Assembly (NCBI GenBank): GCA_002393195.1
Contig: DGIK01000181.1
Coordinates: forward strand, 1 to 24,093
DNA: 24,093 nucleotides
Source of the DNA: Bacteroidales bacterium UBA3824
Lineage (GTDB): Bacteria; Bacteroidota; Bacteroidia; Bacteroidales; UBA3824
Reading direction: 5' to 3'
The notes beneath the pieces were generated by a model. The model made no database searches. It worked only from the letters and a program-made list of their open reading frames with translations, and was not told the DNA's origin. This document shows, in pieces, positions 6,791-14,907 of this stretch; position 1 is the first letter of the stretch, and each line of letters starts with the position of its first letter. The position numbers were made by a program, and so were the translations under genes.

Positions 6791-8818
6791 ATGAAACTTC
6801 AATTATTAACAGGCGCGCTTGCGCTTGCGACGGCTTTCACGGCTTCGGCGCAGAGCCACGTGATGGAAGTCAACACCGCCAAGCCCGGCGCGGCGGTGCA
6901 GAGTACGATGTACGGCATCTTTTTTGAGGACATCAATTTTGCGGCTGACGGCGGTCTGTACGCCGAAATGGTAAAAAACCGCTCCTTTGAATTTCCGCAG
7001 ACCTTGATGGGTTGGCGCACGTTTGGCAATGTTCAGATAAAGGACGACGGACCATTTGAGAATTGCCCGCATTATGTAAGGCTCGGCTATTCGGGACATC
7101 CGCACAAGCACACCGGCATTGAGAACGAGGGCTTCTTCGGCATCAACATCGAGGAAGGCAAGGAGTACAGATTTTCCGTTTGGGCGCGTTGTCCCGAGGG
7201 TGGCAAGGCGACGGTACTTGTACAGATTGTGGATAATGCATCTATGGGCGAGGTTCAGGAACAGGAAGTTTGCTACGTGGACGTTGTGGGCAGCGAGTGG
7301 AAGAAATACACCGCAAAGTTCAAGGGCAAAGTTACCAACCCCAAGGCGTCGATGAGGATTTTCCTGCGTGGTTTTGACAAACAGCCCATCGTAACCACCG
7401 ACCTCGAACACGTTTCGCTCTTTCCGGTTGACACCTGGATGGGACGCGAAAACGGTATGCGCAAAGATTTGGCGCAGGCGTTGTGCGATATGAAACCGGG
7501 CATCTTCCGTTTTCCGGGCGGCTGCATCGTTGAAGGTACGGATTTGGAGAGCCGTTATCAATGGAAAAACTCCGTGGGTCCCGTTGAAAACCGCAAACTC
7601 AATGAAAACCGTTGGCATTATACCTTCGATTTCCGTTTTTATCCTGATTATTACCAGAGTTACGGACTTGGTTTCTATGAGTTTTTTGAATTGTGCGAGG
7701 ACTTCAACTGCGAGCCGTTGCCGGTGATTAGTTGCGGTCTTGCTTGTCAGTTCCAAAACGAAAACCGTGTTCCCGGTCAGCCCGATATGGAGGCTCATTG
7801 CCCCTTGGACAACCTCCAACCCTACATCGACGATGCTCTCGACCTCATTGAATTTGCCAACGGCGATCATTCCACCAAGTGGGGCAAGGTTCGCGCCGAG
7901 ATGGGTCATCCGCGTCCGTTCAACCTCAAATTCCTTGGCGTCGGCAACGAGCAGTGGGACTACAAGGACAATCCCGTCTTCACCGAAAGGCTCAAAAAAT
8001 TCACCGCCGCCATTCGTGCTAAGTATCCGAATATCAAGTTGATAGGCACAACGGGTCCCGATTCCGAGGGCGCAAAATTCGATATGCTCCAACCCAAGAT
8101 GAAGGAGATTGGCGTTGACCTGTACGACGAACATTTCTACCGTCCCGAATCGTGGTTCTTGGATGGTGTCAATCGTCATCGTTATGATAATTATGACCGC
8201 AAAGGCCCGAAAGTGTTTGCTGGCGAATACGCTTGTCACGGCAAGGGCAAGAAGTGGAATCATTACGAGACCTCGCTCCTCGAAGCCGCCTTTATGACAG
8301 GCATCGAGCGCAATGCGGATGTTGTTCAGATGGCAACGTATGCGCCTCTGTTTGCGCACGTTGAGGGTTGGCAATGGAGACCAGACGCCATTTGGTACGA
8401 CAATTCGAGGTCGTTCCGCTCGGTTTCGTATTACGTTCAACAGATGTATTCCCTCAACAAGGGTCACAATGTGTTGTCGCTCTTGATGAACAAGAAAGTT
8501 GTTGCCGGCGACCCCGACCAAGACGGACTTTTTGCAAGTGCGGTGGTTGACAACAAGACCAACGAAGTTATTGTAAAGGTGGTTAATACGAGCCGTCAAT
8601 CGCAGCCTATCACCTTGAATCTCAAAGGAATGAAAGGCAATCATACCGTGAAGACCATCACACTTACTTCCAACGATATGGACGCAGAAAACTCCCTCGA
8701 CAATCCCACCCGCATCGTTCCCATTGACGGCACAGCATCCGCCGACGGCGACAAGATGACTGTTCTCACGGACAACGTTCCGGCGATGACGTTCAGGATT
8801 TACAAGGTAAAGAAGTAA
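6791..8818 (+). CDS. Secreted GH51 alpha-L-arabinofuranosidase
   Basis: Releases terminal alpha-L-arabinofuranosyl residues from arabinoxylan, arabinan or similar plant polymers. The 675-residue product begins with a signal peptide ending ..FTASA-QS (about residue 20). An N-terminal strand-rich region and a CBM_4_9-like module (about 55-190) precede the catalytic (beta/alpha)8 barrel. The acid/base glutamate is E387 in FLGVGNEQW and the nucleophile is E479 in VFAGEYACHG. A C-terminal beta domain follows. It starts 30 bases after a promoter -7 element, which fixes the ATG at 6791. A bidirectional terminator follows, so it is monocistronic. No susC/susD pair is next to it, so it is not in a classical polysaccharide utilisation locus within this window. 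The GH51 call is firm; exact substrate preference is not visible. Confidence 0.93.
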   Translation: MKLQLLTGALALATAFTASAQSHVMEVNTAKPGAAVQSTMYGIFFEDINFAADGGLYAEMVKNRSFEFPQTLMGWRTFGNVQIKDDGPFENCPHYVRLGYSGHPHKHTGIENEGFFGINIEEGKEYRFSVWARCPEGGKATVLVQIVDNASMGEVQEQEVCYVDVVGSEWKKYTAKFKGKVTNPKASMRIFLRGFDKQPIVTTDLEHVSLFPVDTWMGRENGMRKDLAQALCDMKPGIFRFPGGCIVEGTDLESRYQWKNSVGPVENRKLNENRWHYTFDFRFYPDYYQSYGLGFYEFFELCEDFNCEPLPVISCGLACQFQNENRVPGQPDMEAHCPLDNLQPYIDDALDLIEFANGDHSTKWGKVRAEMGHPRPFNLKFLGVGNEQWDYKDNPVFTERLKKFTAAIRAKYPNIKLIGTTGPDSEGAKFDMLQPKMKEIGVDLYDEHFYRPESWFLDGVNRHRYDNYDRKGPKVFAGEYACHGKGKKWNHYETSLLEAAFMTGIERNADVVQMATYAPLFAHVEGWQWRPDAIWYDNSRSFRSVSYYVQQMYSLNKGHNVLSLLMNKKVVAGDPDQDGLFASAVVDNKTNEVIVKVVNTSRQSQPITLNLKGMKGNHTVKTITLTSNDMDAENSLDNPTRIVPIDGTASADGDKMTVLTDNVPAMTFRIYKVKK

Positions 8819-8850
8819 TTTTTTCCTTGAATTGCAATTAATAAAAAGAG

Positions 8851-8889
8851 AAAACAACTAAGGCCTTGCGGTAAGACCTTAGTTGTTTT
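8851..8889. terminator. Bidirectional terminator between convergent genes
   Basis: A perfect 13-bp stem AAAACAACTAAGG/CCTTAGTTGTTTT with a 13-base loop. Its A-rich and T-rich ends serve as the U-tract on either strand. It lies between the convergent GH51 and lipoprotein genes. Confidence 0.88.
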
Positions 8890-8908
8890 GTGATTTCATT
8901 TGTGTTGA

Positions 8909-9580
8909 TTATTTGCTCATCAAATCGGTGAGTTCGTCATCGGATTTGTTGTCGAGTTCATTTTCTTTGTAGAATTTTGTGAGCATTGTGGCAAATACCT
9001 TGTCTTCGTATGTGAATACAAAGTCGTAGTAGCCGGGCTCAGCGTTATCAGGATTAACATACATGCTTCCCCAGTGGCTGCCTTCCTCGGCGTCGGGATC
9101 CTTGCGGATGTCGCCGCCTTGCACAAATCCGGGAGTGATGTCGCGCATCTTGTTTTTCAGGTAGTAGCTCTGGTCGTCCTTGTGCTTGATAATCCACACC
9201 TTGATGCCGTATTCTGCATTGGTCACGGGATAAAACTCTATCCACTCGTTCAGATTAAAGATACAGCGGATGCCTTCGGTGGCTGGCTTTCGGTCATTCC
9301 ATTCCGCAGAGCCAACTTGGTTTCCTTTGAGCGTCAACGCTGTCATCACCGGTTGCTCGCCATCCTTGAGGTTCACGAAGTTGAGTTTGCCGGGAATCAT
9401 AGCCTTTTGCGCGTCGGCTTTTGTAGCGTTGCCGCTGTTGTTGGAGGCTGTGCTGCCGTCGGTGGTTGTGGCAGAGTTGTTGGCAGAATCGGTGGTGCTG
9501 TTCTGGTTCTGTGAGCCGCCGCAAGATGCCAACAGTATTGTAGCCGAAAAAATAGCTGCGAATAATCTGTTAATTTTCAT
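8909..9580 (-). CDS. Lipoprotein of unknown function
   Basis: A 223-residue exported lipoprotein. The signal MKINRLFAAIFSATILLASC gives a lipobox LLASC with the lipidated Cys at 20. Residues 21-60 are a Ser/Thr/Asn-rich spacer typical of surface lipoproteins. The folded part (about 62-223) has mixed beta content with several aromatic residues, including NEWIEFYPV, YGIKVWIIKH and PGYYDFVFTYEDKVFA. It may bind a small ligand or another envelope component, but I recognise no family. The gene is alone, convergent with GH51 and divergent from the carrier gene at 9728. A weak promoter and a 5' leader hairpin lie upstream. Function unknown. Confidence 0.8.
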   Translation of the reverse strand: MKINRLFAAIFSATILLASCGGSQNQNSTTDSANNSATTTDGSTASNNSGNATKADAQKAMIPGKLNFVNLKDGEQPVMTALTLKGNQVGSAEWNDRKPATEGIRCIFNLNEWIEFYPVTNAEYGIKVWIIKHKDDQSYYLKNKMRDITPGFVQGGDIRKDPDAEEGSHWGSMYVNPDNAEPGYYDFVFTYEDKVFATMLTKFYKENELDNKSDDELTDLMSK

Positions 9581-9614
9581 GATGTTGCAATGTTTTATTA
9601 TTGATTATAATGCT

Positions 9615-9645
9615 GATTGTCATATACAAAAAAGTATCAACAATC
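9615..9645 (-). other. Imperfect hairpin at the 5' end of the lipoprotein mRNA
   Basis: GATTGT (9615-9620) pairs with ACAATC (9640-9645) and ATAC with GTAT inside, separated by small internal loops. It lies at the predicted 5' end of the minus-strand transcript, about 35 bases before the start codon. It could stabilise the mRNA or be an operator; either role is inferred. Confidence 0.35.
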
Positions 9646-9649
9646 GGGA

Positions 9650-9657
9650 CAAATATA
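9650..9657 (-). promoter_or_regulatory. Putative -7 element for the lipoprotein gene
   Basis: On the minus strand this reads TATATTTG, a perfect TAnnTTTG. The -33 partner is weak (CTTG with a 17-base spacer), so confidence is limited. Confidence 0.4.
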
Positions 9658-9699
9658 ATTATTTTTCCTTAATGCAAGTGTTTTGTGATAAAAATTTTT

Positions 9700-9707
9700 T
9701 ATCTTTG
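9700..9707 (+). promoter_or_regulatory. Putative -7 element for the carrier gene
   Basis: TATCTTTG fits TAnnTTTG and lies 20 bases before the ATG at 9728. No good TTTG occurs at the normal 19-20-base spacing; the nearest one is only 14 bases away. The leader would be very short. Confidence 0.4.
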
Positions 9708-9727
9708 GCACATAATTTATTTGAGAA

Positions 9728-10696
9728 ATGAACCTATTGAAATTCATCAGCCGCCACGCTTCGGCGTTTGTGATTTTGACGGCAATTGTTTCTTTCCTGT
9801 TTCCCGCTGTGTTCGGGTGGGTGAGGGGCAATGTGTCGTCGTTGATATTGGGCTTTATAATGTTGACGATGGGACTTACGCTCTCCACCAACGATTTCAA
9901 GGTGTTGATACACAGACCGCAGGACATCGGCATCGGTGCTGTGGCTCAGTTTACGGTGATGCCGTTTTTGGCGTTTGGATTGACCAAACTTTTCGGACTC
10001 GACCCTTACCTCGCCGTCGGCATTATCTTGGTTGGATGTTGCCCGGGCGGAGTGTCGAGCAACATTATGTCGTTCCTTTGTAAGGGCGATGTGGCGTATT
10101 CCGTCGGTATGACAACGGTCTCCACGCTCCTCGCGCCGTTTATGACGCCGTTTTTGGTTTGGTTTTTGGCTGATACGTCCATCAATGTCGATGCCGTCGG
10201 AATGTTCTTGAATATTTTGTTGGTAACAATTTTGCCGGTTACGCTTGGCTGTTTGCTCAATTATTGGGTTGGCAAGTCGGAGAATTTCAAGACGTTGCAG
10301 TCGATGATGCCTGGATTCAGCGTCATTGGGTTGGCGTTGATTGTGGGCGGCGTTGTGAGTCAGGTGCAGCCGCAGTTAGTCAGCAACGGCGTCACGCTGT
10401 TCTTTTTGGTGTTGGCGGTTGTGTTTCTCCACAATGGCATTGGCTATGTCCTCGGCTACAATGTCGGAAGGTTGTGTAAGTTTTCGTTAGCGAAGAAAAA
10501 GACGCTCTCCATCGAAGTCGGAATGCAAAATGCAGGAATGGCGACGGTTTTGGCATCGGCGTTTTTTGTCGTTGACGGCAATCCCGATTCAGTTCTTTGT
10601 GTCCTTCCCTGCGCAATCTCCTGCGCCTACCATTCCATTTCAGGAACGATATTGGCAGGGGTGTTTGCGAAGTGGAAAGAGGAGAGTAAAGATTAA
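9728..10696 (+). CDS. Bile acid:sodium symporter (BASS) family transporter
   Basis: A 322-residue inner-membrane carrier with about ten hydrophobic segments. Family motifs are present: PGGVSSN starting at P106 in one crossover region and EVGMQNAG (263-270) in the other, both part of the sodium and substrate site in BASS-fold proteins. An acidic or polar Na+-coupled substrate (bile acid, pantoate, 2-keto acid or similar) is possible; the sequence alone does not choose. The gene stands alone on the plus strand, divergent from the lipoprotein and ending 4 bases from the convergent flavin reductase stop. No obvious terminator separates the convergent pair. The family call is firm, the substrate unknown. 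Confidence 0.9.
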   Translation: MNLLKFISRHASAFVILTAIVSFLFPAVFGWVRGNVSSLILGFIMLTMGLTLSTNDFKVLIHRPQDIGIGAVAQFTVMPFLAFGLTKLFGLDPYLAVGIILVGCCPGGVSSNIMSFLCKGDVAYSVGMTTVSTLLAPFMTPFLVWFLADTSINVDAVGMFLNILLVTILPVTLGCLLNYWVGKSENFKTLQSMMPGFSVIGLALIVGGVVSQVQPQLVSNGVTLFFLVLAVVFLHNGIGYVLGYNVGRLCKFSLAKKKTLSIEVGMQNAGMATVLASAFFVVDGNPDSVLCVLPCAISCAYHSISGTILAGVFAKWKEESKD

Positions 10697-10700
10697 AGTA

Positions 10701-11195
10701 TTATTCTACATCCAAAATCTCCACTACATACATCGTGTGAAGTCCGCCGGGGGCTTTGATGTAGAATTGATTGAAGATTTCTTTGTCAGCGAATTGGTCG
10801 CCTTGCATTGTTGAAGCGAACAGTTTGCGGCAGTTGACAGTGGTGTGCGCCTCGGCGAATGTTACTGCGCCGTTGTTGAGGAATTTGGGAGTGAGGTTGG
10901 CGGCTTTTACCTTGTCGGTGTCGCGTCCTGACTTCGAGCCGCAGATTCGCAACGCTTGGCGGTATTCCTCGTCGAAAAATGACAGCGTAATCTTGTTGCC
11001 GCTTTCCGTAAATTCGTGGGTGTAACGGCTTTCACGAATGAAGATGAACGCCACAGGACGGTTCCAAATATATCCGAATCCGCCCCACGATGCCGTCATT
11101 GTATTGAATTTTTGGCTGTCGCCCGCCGTGATGAGCATCCAATCCTTGCTTATCAGATTGAAGATGTCTTTTTTTGAGATTTTTGATAAGTCCAT
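10701..11195 (-). CDS. Flavin reductase-like FMN-binding protein
   Basis: A 164-residue cytosolic protein of the flavin reductase-like split-barrel family. The pattern FNTMTASWGGFGYIWNRPV (31-49) is the usual FMN-binding strand and turn, followed by FIFIRESRYTHEF and SFFDEEYRQAL. Members bind FMN and reduce flavins or other small substrates with NAD(P)H; many Bacteroidota paralogues of this size have unproven substrates. The gene begins 12 bases after the toxin gene of a toxin-antitoxin pair on the same strand and has no clear promoter of its own, so it is probably co-transcribed with that pair. It ends tail-to-tail with the BASS carrier. Confidence 0.88.
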   Translation of the reverse strand: MDLSKISKKDIFNLISKDWMLITAGDSQKFNTMTASWGGFGYIWNRPVAFIFIRESRYTHEFTESGNKITLSFFDEEYRQALRICGSKSGRDTDKVKAANLTPKFLNNGAVTFAEAHTTVNCRKLFASTMQGDQFADKEIFNQFYIKAPGGLHTMYVVEILDVE

Positions 11196-11207
11196 ATTTG
11201 TAAGTGA

Positions 11208-11540
11208 TTAATTTTCTAATAGATAACGTATAAAATTGTCTGAAATGTTTTCCATTTCACTTTTGTCGTATATGTATAGCAATGTAACGTTTATTGTACC
11301 GTCGTCGCGCTTTGTGACAGAGTATGTTATGACTCTCATTCCGCCGCTTTTGCCGCCGCCCTTGTCGCTTACAGCCATTCTAACTTTGTGAACGCCTTTC
11401 CCTAAACTCGCGCCTTGAAATGGGTTTTCTTTGATGCTATGGAGAAATGCCTCGTAATCATCTATTAATGAATGATATTTTTTGCAATAGCGTTTGAATT
11501 GCTTTTCAAATTCCTCGTGGGTGAAAACTTCTACGTTCAT
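11208..11540 (-). CDS. RelE/ParE-family toxin
   Basis: A 110-residue toxin candidate of a type II toxin-antitoxin module. The body EKQFKRYCKKYHSLIDDYEAF and the block KGGGKSGGMRVITYSV, followed by VTLLYIYDKSEMENIS, are typical of the RelE/HigB-like fold. The arginine in GGMRV and basic residues in the Lys/Gly-rich loop would contact mRNA and ribosome if it is a ribosome-dependent endoribonuclease; a ParE-like gyrase poison is the alternative. The start codon overlaps the antitoxin stop by 4 bases (ATGA), so translation is coupled. The order is antitoxin first, toxin second. Confidence 0.8.
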   Translation of the reverse strand: MNVEVFTHEEFEKQFKRYCKKYHSLIDDYEAFLHSIKENPFQGASLGKGVHKVRMAVSDKGGGKSGGMRVITYSVTKRDDGTINVTLLYIYDKSEMENISDNFIRYLLEN

Positions 11541-11863
11541 TTCATTTCTTCTTTAAGTTCCGCCAAAAAGTCCTCTGCCCTGCGTCCGTAGTTTTCTCCT
11601 TTTTTATTGGCGTTTTCCACGTCGGCAATTCTGTTTTTAATTTCGCCTACAAATTCATAAACTGCATCGCGCTGTTTTGTGTTCAATGTTTTTTCGTATG
11701 TTTTCATTGCCTCGTATTCACTTGTTATGGCGGAATCGGAGTCTTGTTTTGAATTTTTTATTAGGCTTTTGACATAGTTCAACGCCCTGAACAGAAGTAT
11801 CTCACTGTCAGGTATTTGCGTTATTTCGTAAGCCAATTCTTTCCTTATGTCGATTGCTGTCAT
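11537..11863 (-). CDS. Antitoxin-like protein upstream of RelE-family toxin
   Basis: A 108-residue, Glu/Lys-rich, mostly helical protein. The start MTAIDIRKELAYEITQIPDSEIL resembles the first helices of small antitoxins that precede RelE-like toxins in Bacteroidota, with helix-forming AVYEFVGEIKNRIADVENAN toward the end. A DNA-binding fold is not obvious to me. I take ATG 11863 as the start because the 9 extra residues of the longer frame are atypical and lie close to the promoter. It overlaps the toxin start by 4 bases and sits under a consensus promoter, as expected of the first gene of an autoregulated module. Antitoxin identity rests mainly on position. Confidence 0.68.
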   Translation of the reverse strand: MTAIDIRKELAYEITQIPDSEILLFRALNYVKSLIKNSKQDSDSAITSEYEAMKTYEKTLNTKQRDAVYEFVGEIKNRIADVENANKKGENYGRRAEDFLAELKEEMK

Positions 11864-11887
11864 ATTATTATGTATTAATTTCCTGCA

Positions 11888-11919
11888 CAAATATATTGTA
11901 AATTTTTGTGTCGCGCAAA
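11888..11919 (-). promoter_or_regulatory. Promoter for the toxin-antitoxin operon
   Basis: On the minus strand: TTTG (11916-11919), a 20-base spacer and TATATTTG (11888-11895). The leader to the antitoxin ATG is short. It lies back to back with the GH3 promoter at 11926. Confidence 0.65.
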
Positions 11920-11925
11920 TAATAT

Positions 11926-11956
11926 TTTGGTAAATGAATGTTTTTTTCTACATTTG
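11926..11956 (+). promoter_or_regulatory. Promoter for the GH3 gene
   Basis: TTTG (11926-11929), exactly 19 bases, then TACATTTG (11949-11956). Transcription starting near 11963 excludes the upstream in-frame start at 11938 and supports ATG 11983. Confidence 0.72.
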
Positions 11957-11982
11957 CCAAACAAACATTTAAAGCGATTTCT

Positions 11983-14319
11983 ATGAAACATCTCAAAACA
12001 TTATCTGCCGCCGCGTTGCTGATTGCGGGCTGTGGTGGCAGTGCCGATGCTCCTCAACTTGGCAAGGCGAGCATCGACGAAGTAATCGCCGCAATGACCA
12101 ACGAGGAGAAGGCTTTTCTTTTGGTGGGCAGCGGCATGGCTGGAGCTACTGGCACAGAGGCTGTTGTTGGCTCGTCTGACGAGCTTGTACCTGGAGCGGC
12201 GGGCACCACTCACGCCATCCCGAGGCTTGGCATCCCGGCAATTGTACTCGCCGATGGACCTGCTGGTCTGCGCATCAAGCCCATTCGTCCGGGCAGCAAC
12301 GACACATATTATTGTACAGCATTCCCGATTGCAACCGTCCTTGCGTCCACTTGGGACACCGATTTGGTGCAAGAGGTCGGCAAGTCGATGGGCAACGAAG
12401 TTTTGGAGTATGGCGCGGACGTGATTCTTGGTCCTGGCGTCAACATCCACCGCAACCCGCTCTGCGGTCGCAACTACGAGTATTATTCGGAAGATCCGTT
12501 GCTCGCAGGACAGACCGCCGCTGCCATCATCAACGGTATCCAGTCGCAGAATGTTGGTACGTCTATCAAACATTTTGCCGTCAATAGCCAAGAGACATTC
12601 CGCACCAAAACCGATGCTCACGTATCTCAGAGGGCAATCAGGGAGATTTATTTGCGTCAATTTGAGATTGCGGTGCGCGAGAGCAATCCGTGGACTGTTA
12701 TGACTTCCTACAACAAGCTCAACGGTACTTATACCTCAGAATCTCAGGCTCTTAATAATACCATCTTGCGTGACGAGTGGGGATTCAAAGGGTTGGTGAT
12801 GACCGACTGGTTTGCCGGCAGGGACGCTGTGGCACAGGAGCAGGCGGGACAGAATTTGTTGATGCCGGGCGTTGACCGTCAGTACAACGAAATCCTCGAC
12901 GGCTTGAATAGCGGCAAACTCGATTCCAAGGTTGTGGACGCCAACATCCGCCGCATTTTGGAATTGGTGATGAAGTCGCCGCATTTCAAGTGTTACAAAA
13001 ACAGCAACAAACCCGACCTCAAAGCCCACGCCGCAATCACTCGTCAGGCGGCGGCAGAAGGTTCTATATTGTTGACTAACAAGCAAAACGCCCTCCCTTT
13101 CAGCGACAAAATCAAGAAAGTTGCGCTCTTTGGCGTTACGTCCTACGACTACGTTTCGGGCGGCATCGGTTCGGGCGATGTCAACGAAGAATACACCGTT
13201 TCGCTGTACGAAGGGTTCAAGAACGCGGGCTTGGAGGTTGACGAAAACTTAAATAAAATCTATTCGGATATTATTAAGTTTCAGCAAGATACCTTCCGCG
13301 CCAATCCTGCCAACAAGGATTCTATGGTGTTCCGTTTCCAAAGCGTCAATCCCGACTTCAAGGTTGCCGACATCAATGTTGCTGTCAAGGCAAACGACGT
13401 GGCTGTCATTACGTTTGGCAGGATTTCGGGCGAGTTCAAAGACCGCCGCATTGCCGACTTCTATCTTTCTGACAATGAGAAACTTCTCTTGAAAAATGTT
13501 TCTGACGCCTTCCGCAAGGCGGGCAAAAAGACGGTTGTAATTTTGAATGTTGGCGGCGTAATCGAGACCGCGTCGTGGCGCGACATTCCCGACGCGATTT
13601 TGTTGCCGTGGATGGGCGGACAGGAAGGCGGCAATGCCGTTGCTGACATTTTGACTGGCAAGGTTAACCCGTCGGGCAGGTTGCCGATGTCGTTCCCGAT
13701 GGACTATTTTGACGTGCCGGGCGCGAAAAATTTCCCGTATGACATCCAACCAAACGCCGCCACATTGTTTGGCGTAGAAATGGAACGTCCTGAGGGTGAG
13801 AACATTGACTTCACCAATTATACAGAGGATATCTATGTTGGTTATCGTTATTACAACACCTACGGCAAAAAAGTTGCGTTTCCCTTCGGCTACGGACTTT
13901 CTTACACGACATTCACGCTTTCCAATTTGCAAGTCGTTAAGAATGAGAATGGTTACGAGGTTACAGTTGACATCAAGAATACCGGCAAGGTTGACGGCAA
14001 AGAAGTGGCGCAGTTGTACATTTCGTCGCCGTCTGATGGCGTCAAGAAGCCCGCAATCGAGCTCAAAGCCTTTGCAAAGTCGCGCAACTTGAAGCCCGGC
14101 GAGAGTCAGACCGTCAAGATGACAGTTAAAATCGACGATATGCAGTATTTTGACGAGGCGTCGTCGTCTTGGGTATTAGACAAAGGCGTTTACAAATTCT
14201 CAATTGGCACCAACGCAGGCAATCTCATTGAAACCAAGGAAGTTGAGGTAGCTGAACCCGTTGTCCGCAGGGTAAACAATGTCCTCGCTCCGGCGCAGCC
14301 GATTGCACAAGAATTTTAG
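11983..14319 (+). CDS. GH3 beta-glycosidase lipoprotein
   Basis: A 778-residue exoglycosidase, probably a beta-glucosidase or beta-xylosidase acting on plant oligosaccharides in the periplasm or at the surface. The signal MKHLKTLSAAALLIAGC makes it a lipoprotein (Cys17). The N-terminal GH3 barrel shows LADGPAGLR, GPGVNIHRNPLCGRNYEYYSE and the SIKHF(A)xN substrate motif; the nucleophile is D275 in LVMTDWFAG. The second GH3 domain includes VILNVGGVIETASW and GGQEGGNAVADILTGKVNPSGRLP. A fibronectin III-like C-terminal domain (DGKEVAQLYIS to KPGESQTVKMTV) completes the common three-domain form. The start is set by the promoter at 11926. A 95-bp nested palindrome follows 8 bases after the stop. 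Substrate remains open; the family is certain. Confidence 0.94.
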   Translation: MKHLKTLSAAALLIAGCGGSADAPQLGKASIDEVIAAMTNEEKAFLLVGSGMAGATGTEAVVGSSDELVPGAAGTTHAIPRLGIPAIVLADGPAGLRIKPIRPGSNDTYYCTAFPIATVLASTWDTDLVQEVGKSMGNEVLEYGADVILGPGVNIHRNPLCGRNYEYYSEDPLLAGQTAAAIINGIQSQNVGTSIKHFAVNSQETFRTKTDAHVSQRAIREIYLRQFEIAVRESNPWTVMTSYNKLNGTYTSESQALNNTILRDEWGFKGLVMTDWFAGRDAVAQEQAGQNLLMPGVDRQYNEILDGLNSGKLDSKVVDANIRRILELVMKSPHFKCYKNSNKPDLKAHAAITRQAAAEGSILLTNKQNALPFSDKIKKVALFGVTSYDYVSGGIGSGDVNEEYTVSLYEGFKNAGLEVDENLNKIYSDIIKFQQDTFRANPANKDSMVFRFQSVNPDFKVADINVAVKANDVAVITFGRISGEFKDRRIADFYLSDNEKLLLKNVSDAFRKAGKKTVVILNVGGVIETASWRDIPDAILLPWMGGQEGGNAVADILTGKVNPSGRLPMSFPMDYFDVPGAKNFPYDIQPNAATLFGVEMERPEGENIDFTNYTEDIYVGYRYYNTYGKKVAFPFGYGLSYTTFTLSNLQVVKNENGYEVTVDIKNTGKVDGKEVAQLYISSPSDGVKKPAIELKAFAKSRNLKPGESQTVKMTVKIDDMQYFDEASSSWVLDKGVYKFSIGTNAGNLIETKEVEVAEPVVRRVNNVLAPAQPIAQEF

Positions 14320-14327
14320 TTTTTTTC

Positions 14328-14422
14328 AACAAAAATTTAAACGAATTTCAATTAATTAAAACGAATTTATAATCAATTATTTAATTCGTTTTAATTCGTA
14401 ATGATTCGTTTAAATTTTTGTT
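14328..14422. repeat. Large nested AT-rich palindrome
   Basis: The outer arms, 14328-14346 and 14404-14422, are 19-bp perfect inverted copies (ending ...TTTAAACGAAT and starting ATTCGTTTAAA...). Inside are perfect 14-bp arms AATTAAAACGAATT (14354-14367) and its inverse (14383-14396), and a near-palindromic centre. The core ACGAATT/AATTCGT or a close variant recurs about five times. It may act as a terminator for GH3, form a cruciform, or be a dispersed palindromic element. A short hairpin CCGCC-GTA-GGCGG (14431-14443) follows. Confidence 0.8.
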
Positions 14423-14461
14423 TAGAAACTCCGCCGTAGGCGGTAATTAAACGTTAACTAA

Positions 14462-14902
14462 ATGTTTAAATTGTTGTTAATCATAATGTTGACGCTGTTG
14501 GCGGGATGTAGCTCGATAGACTTTGGCTATGGGGTGCGTCGCGCCGACAGCGACACTTTTATCAAAGAATGTCGGTTTAGCAAGGTCGATGCGGAGCATT
14601 TTGTTTACAAAAACACGCGCCCGTCGATAGTTTTCATCTATTCTGACGCGGTGGAACATTGCCGCCGACAGGCTCAGGTGTTCAACAATGTTGCGGCGAC
14701 ATATTCTGATGGCATATTTTTTTGGGCAATTGAATACGACGATGCGCAATCGTTGTTGACGTACTTTCCGACGACAGCGCGATTGCCTATCTATCTGTAT
14801 ATCAATCAAAACTGCGCCCAATTGTTTGCGCCAGAATCCACCTCCGTCCCCGATATGAAAAAACACATCGGCGAGGCATTCGGCATTTATTTAAAACAAT
14901 AA
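14462..14902 (+). CDS. Thioredoxin-fold-like lipoprotein lacking a CxxC motif
   Basis: A 146-residue lipoprotein: MFKLLLIIMLTLLAGC gives a lipobox with Cys16. The remaining sequence has a thioredoxin-like order: strand PSIVFIYSDA, helix EHCRRQAQVFNNVAATYSDG, strand IFFWAIEYDD, then ARLPIYLYINQN where the proline sits at the usual cis-Pro position. At the active-site turn only the second cysteine remains (AVEHC instead of WCxxC), so dithiol oxidoreductase activity is unlikely; a binding or structural role is more plausible. It is followed after 5 bases by the GSCFA gene and probably forms an operon with it. The fold assignment is by eye and moderate. Confidence 0.6.
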   Translation: MFKLLLIIMLTLLAGCSSIDFGYGVRRADSDTFIKECRFSKVDAEHFVYKNTRPSIVFIYSDAVEHCRRQAQVFNNVAATYSDGIFFWAIEYDDAQSLLTYFPTTARLPIYLYINQNCAQLFAPESTSVPDMKKHIGEAFGIYLKQ

Positions 14903-14907
14903 TTATT

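Noticed and set aside
6806..8857. A 683-codon open frame antisense to GH51
   Set aside because: It mirrors a strongly supported GH51 gene whose codon use avoids triplets that give stops on the other strand. The translation shows no signal, fold or family pattern.
11938..11982. Earlier start for the GH3 gene
   Set aside because: It lies between the -33 and -7 elements of the promoter; the lipoprotein signal starts at 11983.
12001..13932. Several antisense frames of 116-227 codons across GH3
   Set aside because: All lie within the strongly supported GH3 gene and show only shadow composition.
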